From contig OY986437.1 of assembly GCA_963920525.1 (NCBI GenBank), positions 54,607,830 through 54,671,829 of the forward strand: a DNA stretch of 64,000 nucleotides, written 5' to 3'. The notes beneath the pieces are model-generated. The model did not search any database and was not told the origin of the DNA. It was given only the letters and a program-made list of their open reading frames with translations. Source of the DNA: Dichetophora obliterata (lineage: Eukaryota > Arthropoda > Insecta > Diptera > Sciomyzidae). This document shows positions 34,155 to 46,100 of this stretch, piece after piece (within the stretch, counting starts at the first letter, position 1; every line of letters starts with the position of its first letter). Position numbers and translations under genes: made by a program.

Positions 34155-37100
34155 CTGTAATACACAAATTTAATTATACATTAGTTTATGAATATCATAA
34201 CAAAGGACGTAAAAGAAGACGTCTTACAAGCAAATATAAATATGTAATCTAATAATTAACTATGTTGTGAACTATTATGCAGCAAGACAAACTGGCAAAA
34301 ATAAGTGTTGTTTTTCAATATAAATTCACTTCCATAAATCGTGTTCTTTTCAAGAAAATAAGAGACAAAATCAAATATATTTTTAGAAAAGATAAATGTT
34401 AGACTGCTCTAATAAGCCTCTAATTCCTCCTTTCACTTCCGGGTTCACAAACTGATTAATTTAAAAAAATGCATGGCAAATTTTAGTAAAATTCTATAAG
34501 CTAAATACGCTTCCGAGCTTCTTGTGAATTGTTAAGATCTAACAACTTGCTGAGATTGAAAATTACTAATTGTATGCATATGTGCAAGTTGATCTAACTG
34601 CAGTTTAAAGTTGAAGATAGCTCAGCCATTTTTGATTTATAAAAAAAAAAAATTAACCATGTGTCGTCGTCCTCCCCCCCCCCCCATCGAAAGAAAAATA
34701 TTAAATGATTTTTATAAAGTGGTCTTAATATCACAATTTAAAGGCCGAGCGTCTGAAACATACATGAACATTAAATAAATCTTTACAAATATTCTTTCGC
34801 CTATACATATCAATAATGTCGGGTTTAAAACAAACACACTTCAATATATTTTATTTAAAACTTTGCCATAAAACTCAATCGTGATCATTTTCACTTTTTT
34901 TTTAAAAAAAAAAACAAGCACAAGCATTCCTATCTATGAAGGACATTTATAAAGTATGTACTGACTTAACTGTTAAGGAAGCTTAGATTGGAACAAACTT
35001 ACCCGGCGGGATGAGTTATGAATCCTGCCGTCCATCTAACGATGTCCCATAAAAAACCAAAAGAAATAATAAAAAAATCAAACAATTTCAAATTCATGCA
35101 TTTCATTTGGTTCGAATGTATATTTAAGAAATTTCATTCGACTGGGAAAAAATATTTTAGTTTTTATGAAGATACAATGAAATGAATAAATGAGCTTATT
35201 TTTTAGTTTTGTTCTTTTTTATTAATTGCGAAAGGGTTATAGAATATTATGCAATACATATGTATATAGACAAATAGCGTTAATTTTGCTTAAAAGGTGT
35301 GTATTAATGAGAAAAGGTCAGCGTTTGGTTAAATAACAAAAACATTACTTTTTTAAAAAAAGAACGTCAGAATCTTGATAAGGCAAAGTTTTAACAACTA
35401 TATATACTAATAAGTTGAAACAGAAACAGCATAACCTATTGAAGATGTTAAAAAAATTAAAATATGTACATATATATTTCTAACCACAAAATATTAAAGA
35501 TTTATATAAAAAATATAACGAAACAAACCAATTTTAGCAGAGTATTTAAAAGTCTTGAATTGCAAGGTAGAGTATTGACAACCGAAGACGCTTGACACAA
35601 GAAAACCAAAGAAAACTTTTTATTCAATGACGCAAGCTCAAACTTTACATTTGCAAGAAAGTTTGGTATTTTTTTGAATTTGTATAAGCCCAAACCAAAA
35701 CCAAACCTTTGTCAGTTTCATAAAGTTTCTGTGCATACACAAAAGCTACTTCGTGTCGAATCATTCACTAGCAATTATATAGCTTGAATTTAACATTTTT
35801 TTAAATGCAACGTTAATTGATAAAATTTAAAAAAAGCATACAATTTTTGCATCTGACTAACAGTTTTTTGATTATCATGGGAAGGTCACATAACTTACTC
35901 AAAAAGTCACATACTCAAAAGCATTGACTAAGAGTTAAAAATATTTTGTGGTACTTTTTCATCACTTTAAGCATCATTAATTAATCCCTGTATTGTCGGT
36001 ATTTTTAACTTAAAAATATACACTTGTGCTCATATAATTAAGTCACGCATAAAATAGAGAACAAATATGTCAAAGCACAAGTTTTATTGAGAAAAAAACA
36101 AAAACAATTTAACGAAATTAAAGAAAATAAATTTAAATTCAATACTTTATAATTTTTTACGAGTTAAATTCTATTTTGAAAAACTAAAAGGCACTTCTAT
36201 ATACATTTCACAATTTAATCAGTGCTCACATAATTAAGTCATTGGAAAGAAAAATGTATCATTTCAAAGATATCAACTTTTAAACCAAAAATACCTTACA
36301 AACAGTCAGTATTTCGTGGAATATCATTTCTGTCGTATGACTTCTGCACACCTATTGTTCATTGAATTGACTAGGATAGCACACTGATCAGGAGTGATGC
36401 GATTCCATACGTCCTTGCTTATTTCCCATAACGATGCCTTTCTTACAGGTTTTTTGCTGCAACTGCCCTTTTTATAATGCCCCATAGATTTTGTATATGG
36501 TTTAAATGCGGACTTTGTGGCGGCCTCTCGAGAGTTTTATTATGATGGCATTAATCCAGTCTGTAACGGCTGGGAGCAGTGTTTCGGGTCATTATCTTGC
36601 TGGAAAATCCAAGATAACGGCAAATCGTCAACATAATCCCAAGTAAATGTTCCTCTAAGATCTCTTTGTACATTATGCCAGTCATTTTACCATTAATTTG
36701 TACACACCATTACTGAAGACCCACCGGTTTAACGGTTTTTTTTTGTGTATCTGGGGTTTAGTTCTTACGGTTTTCCGTCATTTCCAAATACGTTAAACTT
36801 GGTTTCGTCGCTCCAAGCCACCAGATTCCAGAACTTTTGAGTCCTTTGCAGATGCTCTTTAGCAAACGCCAGTCTTTTTTAATATTATTTTTGGACACAT
36901 TGGGTTTTCGTCGTGCAATTCTTCCATTAAAAAAATTTTCTTGTAGTCGTCGGTGGACAGGTGGTACAGATATTCTTACCCTTATTTCGGTGTGGGTCAA
37001 AAAAGGATCTAACTTGCTCAGCCTGACCAATTGCCTATCATCAGTAATTGTTGTCTTCCTTGCCTTTTTCGCGGTAAATTTTCGAAAGTTTGATGTTTAT

Positions 37101-40100
37101 TTATAATACTTAATGGCATTATTCACGTTCCAACGCTTTTCTATTTTTGGAAACAATCCCAAATTATTTTCTTCTCGCATGGAGTTAAGCTCTTATTCTT
37201 ACCCATTATTGTTATTGAATACTGAATTTAATAAAAACAATTGAATTAACCATTAAAACAAAGTTCAATCCAAAGTTATCGCGTAAATAGCCAATTACCT
37301 GTTTCAGAACAATGACTTAATTATATGAGCGCTCACGTTTCCGACTTTACCACAAAAACTTCCAACTGATCGCAAAATAAGAAAATAATTGTATGCATTG
37401 GCTTGCAGAATTGTTGATTCAGATAACGGGACTATTTTTCCATATAAAAATACAGGTGCAAAGCAGACTGGATAAATGCTTTTAGTTGCACTCTATTTGA
37501 TCTCTCTATGACTTAATTAAGTGAGCACAAGAGTATACTTTATATGTTATTTGTACCAAAGAATCCATAATGTCCCGGCGGGGAAGTGAACTCTGCCATA
37601 GACCTGTTCTACCAATTATCTTGACATTAAAACTTCTCTTAAGATTTATAGATAACAACTTTTTGGTAGAATTCCCACCTCCCCCTTTTCAATTTCTATT
37701 GTTGAGGATCATTTGTACTTTCCCGGGAAAAACATATCGTCAGAATTTTTTCTTTTCTTCGTTTCCGCTATCATGTGAAAATTTTACCTGCTTTAAAAAA
37801 ATTTCTTATTTGCAATACTTATTTTGCGTTATATTAGAGGTTCTTCATCAAAATTTTAATTGTTTTTTACATGAAAAATTATTGAAAAATGAGTTAGTTG
37901 CTTAATTGCGTATAATTTTGATGTGTGAAATTGCTCGTGAAAAATTTGTTGATGGTAATCTGCTGAAAGGACTGATGGACTAACTTTTCCAGCAGTATTA
38001 GCTTCGTCCACATGGATTCTTAGGGTCTTAAGTAACAATATAGGGGGTTGGAATAAATACAGCTCCAAGCAACTAATTAGGGACACTATATAAACATAAG
38101 AACTTTAGGAAAATTCGTTATTTTGTTTACGAAAAACACCGAGTTTTGGTCTAATTTAAATTGAATAGATCATTACTTTTATGTAAAAGCCTGTTTTTTT
38201 AATTACTCAACAGTATTTTTGAAAATCTAAAAAAAAATTAAAATGCATATTCAAATAAGGACATATAATTAAGGACACTTGAGTTTTTAATATTTTATAT
38301 AGTATATTATTATTTTGTCAATACTTTGAAGCAAAACCATTGTTGTCAATTACTGTTTGACATCTGCGAGGCATAGACTCCACTAAATCAAGAACACTGT
38401 TAGGAAGCGCTTCCCTAACTTTTTTTGTTTCATCGTACAGCTTATCAAAGTTGCCTATCTTGAGCAAGCTCACTTATTTTTACAACCTGCCATAAGTTCT
38501 CAATTGGATTGAGGTCAGGACTGAAAGATGGCCAGTCCAAAACATTAACTTGATTTTCTGAAAACCACTGCTCTTGGTCGTTGTCCTGCTGAAATATGCT
38601 AGTTACGGGCATATTTTCATCCGAATAAGGCAGCATCACATTGTCCAGAATTTCAATATATTGGAACCGGTTCATGAGACCCTCAATTTTTTGACAAGTT
38701 TGCCGACACCACGCCATGACCTTGCTTCAGTGTAGCTCGGGTCGTGTCGGCGGACATATTTTTTCCATCGGGTGACTTCATTTATTTTAGACTCGTCTGA
38801 AAACAATACTCTACCACTCTATTGTTTTCCAATGACGATACTTTTTAGCGAACTTAAGCCTCTTCTTACGGTTGCGTTCAGATAAAAGAGGATTCTTCCG
38901 TGAAATCCTTCAAAAAATCCGGCTTCACGCAAACGTCTCTTAATAGTGCCTACGGATGGTCCTGCTTCGATTTTTTTTAATACTATAGAGCAGTGTCGGG
39001 CACATTTTAATTTCCCAAACACACGTGTTTGGAAACAAAATGCTGCTTGAGCGACGTCGACACATGTACACTATAAGCTTCTTTGTGCGGCTTTCAATCG
39101 TATGCGTTCGGCTGTTGCTTTGTTTTGATTTTTGCTAAGCAAATCAAGTCAGTTTATGTTGAGCACTTGTTGTAGTTAGGTCTGGCTGCTCAATTTTGCA
39201 AATGCACAGATAAAAATGATGCCTGAAGAATGGGAATATGATTTTTTTTATAGAAAACAACGATGGCGACGTTCACAAGCATTAAACTCGCATTAGCTTT
39301 AACATACTTAATAAAATTGCGCCACCGAGTAGACGGACGCAAAACACATCTGCACTGATGAACTTCCAGCTTAAAACTGACGAACGCCAATTTGCTCTTC
39401 GTTTTTCTCTGCTTCACACACAAGCAAAGAATATGATAATATGTGTGTGCCCATCACTGCTGTAGATCATTGCCTACCATGGTTTTAGAAACTTAAGGCA
39501 GCTGCGATTCGTCGACATGATATTCCATCTTGGTGCATCTGAATAATAATTTTTCGGATGCTGACGTCACAAGGTTTTAACCTCACCAAATTTTAGAGAA
39601 AAACTTTATTTTGTCACTGTCACTAATTTGTTGCACAAGCTACTTTTAACAAAATTTCAGATGGCTTCACTGCTAAAGAATAACGGTAAAGAAGTGATGC
39701 CTATGTGGTGTTTTCGAAAGTATCAGAGTTCCGTTTTCTAAAAAGTATTGCTACTACGAATTTTGTTTCGTTTTAAAAATTGTATGCATTGCTGAACATA
39801 TGAAAAACCACAGTCCCTAATTAGTTGCACGTAGCTGTACATTTTATTAGAGTTGTTGTTGCCATTTCAGTTTGTTTTTCAGTAACTTTGCCTTGCATTA
39901 AAAAAACCAGTTATAAAACTAACGTATTTTCCGAATATTTTCCTGTCTATTGCTTCCACACAAGTGAAAAACTTTGAACTTTATTGTAAATTATTTGCTA
40001 TAAACTTGATCTAATAATTCAAAATACTACTGCAGTGCATGCTTATTAGATCGGACCATTTTGTATGGAGAAAAAATTTCAGCTGTTCGGGGTCTTAAGG

Positions 40101-43100
40101 CCCAACCAAAATAAACGAGACGAGACGATAGCAACATGTCGAACGTCTGCACTCGTTACGGATTTACCCAAAATGAAATGAGTTGCTCAACTAGTTGAAA
40201 TCAGCTGATCAGCTGGCAATAGTATATATTTTTTTTTAATTTGTACATTAAATTTTTAATTACTTTTTGCGGAAGAAGCAGTGTTACCAATCCTGGCGTC
40301 CCAGATTACTGTACAAATGGGTTCAAATTACAGTATTTTCAGGTTAATTACATTTTTGTATGATTTTTTTTAATACTTCAAAAAATATACTGTTGAAAGA
40401 AACTATTCGCATATAAATATTTAAATAACAAATTGATTGAATCATTTAAATTAAATTTCTTTTAAAAGTAAGCTAAATAACAGTTACAATGCGTACAAAG
40501 GTAAATAAAAAATTGAGAAGAGTTTGAATTTACGGTTCAAAAGCTACATCGGCATCATTCTCACCCAGAGTAACCTGCTGGTCTGGTAGAATTAGGCGGC
40601 TTTAGTTTCCCCAAGTTTCATATTTTTACATGCTTCTTTAAGCTGCTTGTTAAATTAATTTTTATGGGTATTTTGCTTTAAAGAGCTGGATGCATGCATT
40701 TTTTAAACAATTCAATTTTGCTGTAAGTTCTTTTACATAAAAAGCACATGGCTTAGGTTGACCTGATTTTGTAAGACCTATGATCAAGCAGTGAACTCTA
40801 GAAGATTTTGACATGAGCTCCTGTTTTTGCTCCTTTTTTTAATTTTTCTTAACTTGTTAAGGAGACGACGATCTTTCTGCGTCTCTTGATTTCGTGTCCA
40901 CTTTGAGATCAACTAAGAAAACCTGAACTAAAATAATGAATTTAAAACCAACTGAACATTTAGTTTCTTTGTTTTTCTTTTGTTTGCTTTTATTTGTCCG
41001 AAACAACCGCTAAGTATGTGTTGGCATATTCTTTTGTATACAGATATATTTTAGGGATAACAAGTAATCGAAAAGGAAAAGAGTTTCACTGAAATAAAAA
41101 ACCCCTTATAAAATTTAAAAATTACCATATTAAATAGGATCGTACAAACCAGGATCGTACAGAGAGGTAAATAACCGTACGCACCCACAATTACCGTGCC
41201 AATTGGCATCACTGGTTCTTACGGAATAATACATTTTGTTAATCTGTTTCGTTTAGTTTCATTAAGTTACGTTTACTCATTTTGGGAAACAACATTAAAA
41301 TACATTTAACCGAACACTTATGTTTTTACTCGTTTCGGAGCAGCTCGTCTATTATGGTTGGGCCTTAAGAAAAGGTAGAGGCAATACTCTTAAATACAAT
41401 TTCTGCATAAGTATTTATTTTAATGCTATGTTTACACTGAGAGCTAAATGCGCATTTACGAAATCCACATTTACGAACGGCCCTTTACTCGTTGTAGGAA
41501 TAGCAGGGACAAATATATATAGTAAATGCTCTAAATGCGCATTTAGCTCTCAGTGTGAACATAGCATAATCGAAGTAAACTCCACGGAGCCTTTTTGATT
41601 CTTCTGAAGGTTCTTTCTGGAGGAAAAAATCATGTTTTTGCAATTTTTCACGGATGGCATACCAAAACCCAAATTTTTTCCAAAAATAAACATTTTGGTT
41701 TACAAAAAACTACAATATAGTATTATTAGAACTTTTATTGACCTATAATTGATTCTTTTGATGTATTCATTCGCTAAAAACTAAAGCCAAAATATTAATC
41801 CTTTGTACCCGAATATTATTTTAGTATGGGTATCAGCTACCCCAGTAGATTAATTAAAAAATCAAACATAAGAATTTTAAGTACCATAATTTGTGATGGC
41901 GCCTCGAAACACAGTATTCGACGAGAATTTACACATGTTGAACCCTGACAACATTTAATGGGCGTTGGACAAGGGGACGTGGCACCTACCATACAACCCA
42001 AATTTGAGATAGCTTTGAAACTATGGCTCTGTTCGGAAATGCATCACGATTTGCGGTATGCGCACAAGGGGCATTTTTTAAGCGTCCAAATTGCAGCATG
42101 AATTTTTTCATGCGAATGATGAGTGACACTTGATAGGAAAATTACATTTTAGAATGTTTGATGTTTGCAGTGCTGTAAAATTGGTCTCTTTCGAACATTT
42201 TGCTTGTGCTAAAAAGCAGTTTGCGTATCATGATGCATTTCCGCACAGACCCTATATGTCGCACAGCCTCGAAATTCAGTATTAGACTAGAATTTAAACG
42301 TTGCGTCCTGATAACATTGTATGGGCGTTGTAGAAAACAAAAATCATTTGCCGTACAACCCTTGGTAAAATTGAAAAATAATTGTAAGAGAGCTACCAGA
42401 AATTAAAGTTAAGTTTTAAATTATTATGACGTTGGACAATCAGGTTTTAGCTGTTACTGTGTGGCGGGACAGCACTATTTAAATTTTCTCTAGTTTCTTT
42501 CAAAATGAATCAACTTTTTCACGATTCTCCTTAACAAAGTTTCGAGCTATTCCGGGATTTTCTTGCATGGCAGCAATGAGCATATCCAATTGAATTTTGT
42601 TTACTGTTTTACTTTTGAAAACAAATTTTAGTTTAAATTTGGATAATGTACCTAATTTTGGAATTTTTTTAACCAATATATTTAAGACTTACAGCTTTAT
42701 GCTTCCATTCGGCACCAAAAAATAAGCGAAGAATTAATTGTTCGTGAAAAGGGAAACTTAGTTATTAGTTATATATAGCGAGTTATTTTTGGCCAGTAAG
42801 ATTCATGATGGAGGCCATATTTTAATGTACCTACTTTTTGACTCTTTTTTTTAACCAATATATTTAAGAATTACAGCTTTATGCTTCCGTTCGCCACCAA
42901 AAAATAAGCGAAAAATTAAATGCGAAAAAAAAACGATCGTTTTCTCGGAAATATTGTTCGTGATAAGGGAAATTTTTACACTGGCGAGTAATTTTTGGAG
43001 AGTAAGGTTCATTATGGCGGCTTTGATAGTCTAGTGGTAGGGCGCTTGACTGTCGCTCAGGGGTTCCGTTTCAAACCCTGGTAGGGCCATGGTCGTGCGC

Positions 43101-46100
43101 TACACCCTTCTTTTCCTTATGTCTAATCAAAGGAACTTTAGAACACACCAATTTACGACAAAAAGTTTTAGTTGGTGGTGGTAGGAAAAGTTTGTGGAGA
43201 GCAACGCTTAATAACACGATTTGACTGAGGCAAGGCATAACCATAACACTTGCTTCAGATTTAATATCACATGTTTCTACAGCTTCTGCCGCATTAAGAA
43301 CATCCTACACAAAAAGTTTCACTTGATTTCTTCCTTCTTCCATTCTGTGGTATCACAACGGATCAATAATTTGGTCTAAGTGTGCTGGTCTTAAGACCTA
43401 CCGCCACCTTAACCTAACCTAAAGGTTCATGATTGGGGAAACAGAAACATGCGAAAAAACTGAGTTTTTGTTTATGATAAGGCTGGTATAACTCTTTCAA
43501 ATTTTAAACGATATTTCCACAAGTATTTCTTATGCAACGCGCCGGGTTTCAGCTAATCTTTTATAAAATCAATATGCAAGAAACTAATTTTTTCCGAATG
43601 ATGGATTTTATAAAAATTGTATATATAAATTAAAATTCCATTCTGTTATGTTAATGGATTAATTCCATTCTGTGGTATCACAACAGATCAATAATTATTT
43701 AGTCTAAGTGTGTTGGTCTTAAGACCTACCGCCACCTTAACCTAACCTAAAGGATCATGATTGCAGAAACAGAAGCATGCGAAAAAACTGAGTTTTTGTT
43801 TATGATAAGGCTGATATAACTCTTTGAAATTTCAAACGATATTTTCACAAGTATTTCATATGCAACGCGCCGGCTAATCTTCAGCTAATCTTTTATAAAA
43901 TCAATATACAAGAAACTAATTTTTTCCGAATGATATAGATTTTATAAAAAATTTTAAATATAAATTAACAAAATTCTGGTATCATTGGATATGTTTTTAA
44001 ATCTCTATTTCGTTTTAATTAGTATATATAGTATTCTTATGGGTTGAAATAAGATATCAATAACATTCCAACAACAATGAGAAATGTTATTTTTGGAGAG
44101 GGTCGAAAAAGTGCTTTTAAAAATGCCAAAAATTATTTTCTTGGAGGTCAATACGAGTTATGTTTCAGTATCAGTACGAAATTTATTTTTTAGCAGATTT
44201 GGATATTCTGTAAAAAAACAAAAAGTTACAAGAAAAAAGACAAACAATTTAGGACAATCAGAAAGGTTCTGTGAAATTTACTCGGATTTAAAAGAAATTA
44301 TGCACAAGTAATTTTAAAGAGTTCCTCTAACTTTTGAGACCTCGAACGGCGGAATTTAATTTTCGATCCAGTCAAACGTTGATGCTTATATGTATATATA
44401 TATTAAGGCGCCTCAAGAAAAAAATTTGTAAGGCACAGTTGCTCAAGATAATCCTTGGTTTGTTTTATGATAATTCCCCAAGTATTTCGACTCTAGCGAT
44501 AGCCATTCGGGAGCTGGAATGGTTTCAAATAACCATATTGGCTTGCGTAAAAGTTGTAAAAATAAACTGACAGAAATGACAGCCCGGAAAAAATCGCTTC
44601 CAATCTGCATCAAAAAAACTCAAATTTTGCATTCAGATTAAAGATAATGCTGTTTTTCACGCATTTTTTAAAATTTATTTTCACTAAAATTCAAAAAACT
44701 TAATTATTTATAATGCGATCCTCCCTTTCAATACATCATTAGAAAGGTTTGAGTGTTCGCATTGATTCCTAGTCAGAATTGCTTAAATTGGTATGTATTA
44801 AAACTAAAATATTAATTATAAAATAAACACCTATTGAAAAAATAATGTAAGAAATTAAAAAAAAAAAAATACAAGTAATGAAGTTATTTGAATATTAAAA
44901 GTTTTTGTATGAAAATAAAATAAACAACTATCAAAAATGTGCATGTAAAACAGCGTTATATTTAATCTGATTGCAAACCTTTACAATTTTTTGATGCAGA
45001 TTGGAAGATATTTTTCCAGCCTATAATTTCAGACAGTTAATTTCTTTACAAATAAATATTGGTAATATTTGGATACCAGGCAATATTTTTAAAAAAAAAA
45101 TTTTGAGGTTATTTCAAACTATTCCAGCTCACGGATGGCTATCGCTAGAGTCGAAATATTTGGGGAATCATCATAACATACACCAAGGATTATTTTGAGC
45201 ATTTGTGCCGAACAACTTTTTGTTCTATGGAGTTTGAGGCGCCTTAATATATGTATACACAAATATAAATTATTAAATATTCAAATTATTATTGTTAATA
45301 AATGACAACATGCAGCAACTAACACCAATATTTTTTACTGATAAGATACATAAAGTAGTCATAAATGATAATGAACATTAATTAAAGAATTGATTTTACC
45401 TGATGAATGGGTTGATGAATCATATTATGATGACCTGCTGCAGGCATGGGCAAATACATGCCATACGGTTGAGCAGAAGTACCACCAGCTGTTTGGGTAT
45501 TCGGCATGTTAAATGGAGGCGGAGTTCCTGAATGAAAGTTTTGCTTCTCATACGACTGTAATACGTGTTAAGAAATCCAACGAAATCAAAAAATGTTTAT
45601 TAAGAAATTTATTTTGAAGAAAGCTTAGGTTATATTTATACACTCACATTGACCTTATTTAGCGTTACATGCCCCTTGCCGTACATAGACGTAGTAATGT
45701 CTGAACCGGTACCAGCCTGTGGTGGATTCGTAACATTTTGTGACTTCGTCTGTTGGGTAACACTTGACGGGTATGCGCCCTTGGTATAGTCTTGAGAGGC
45801 TTGCGAAAGAGTATCATAACTGTTAGAGCTATAGCCAGTGTTGTAGGACGGCTTGGGGAATTGACCACCGGAAGCTGTATTCGCAGCAGGAATTTGCTGC
45901 TGTTAATTAGGTGGACAAAACACAATTGTTATGTCATTTTCAATGTTAGTTTAAAGGGAATAATGATTTTATACCGGATAAATAGCCGGTGTGCCATATT
46001 GAAAACCGCTGGGCATCATGTTACCACCGTAGAAATATGCATAAGGAACATTAAGCATAGGACCGCCGGATCCAGCTTGCTGTGACATTGTACTGGAAAC

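Larger units (their letters stand above)
38060..39837 (-). mobile_element. Tc1-like transposon, decayed, carrying a nested hAT-like MITE, in a lig intron
   Basis: TA-flanked (38058-38059, 39838-39839), with CAGCT...GCAACTAATTAGGGAC at both ends; an inner copy of the left repeat lies 192 bp in (38267). Minus-strand pieces: helix-turn-helix [18 protein letters not shown] (39550 region), [16 protein letters not shown] (38930 region), [16 protein letters not shown] (38770 region) and IFQQDND...[11 protein letters not shown] (38445-38717). Between the second catalytic D and the E only 27 residues remain instead of 34, and frames shift at least twice, so it is inactive. Confidence 0.88.

Noticed and set aside
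43019..43088. Functional tRNA-Asp gene
   Set aside because: The T stem is poor, the acceptor relies on G.T pairs, there is no nearby T-run terminator, and a SINE-like body follows.
43385..43396. Telomere-like cctaacctaa
   Set aside because: Only two to three units and present in both copies of a tandem duplication; it is the SINE tail and not a telomeric array.
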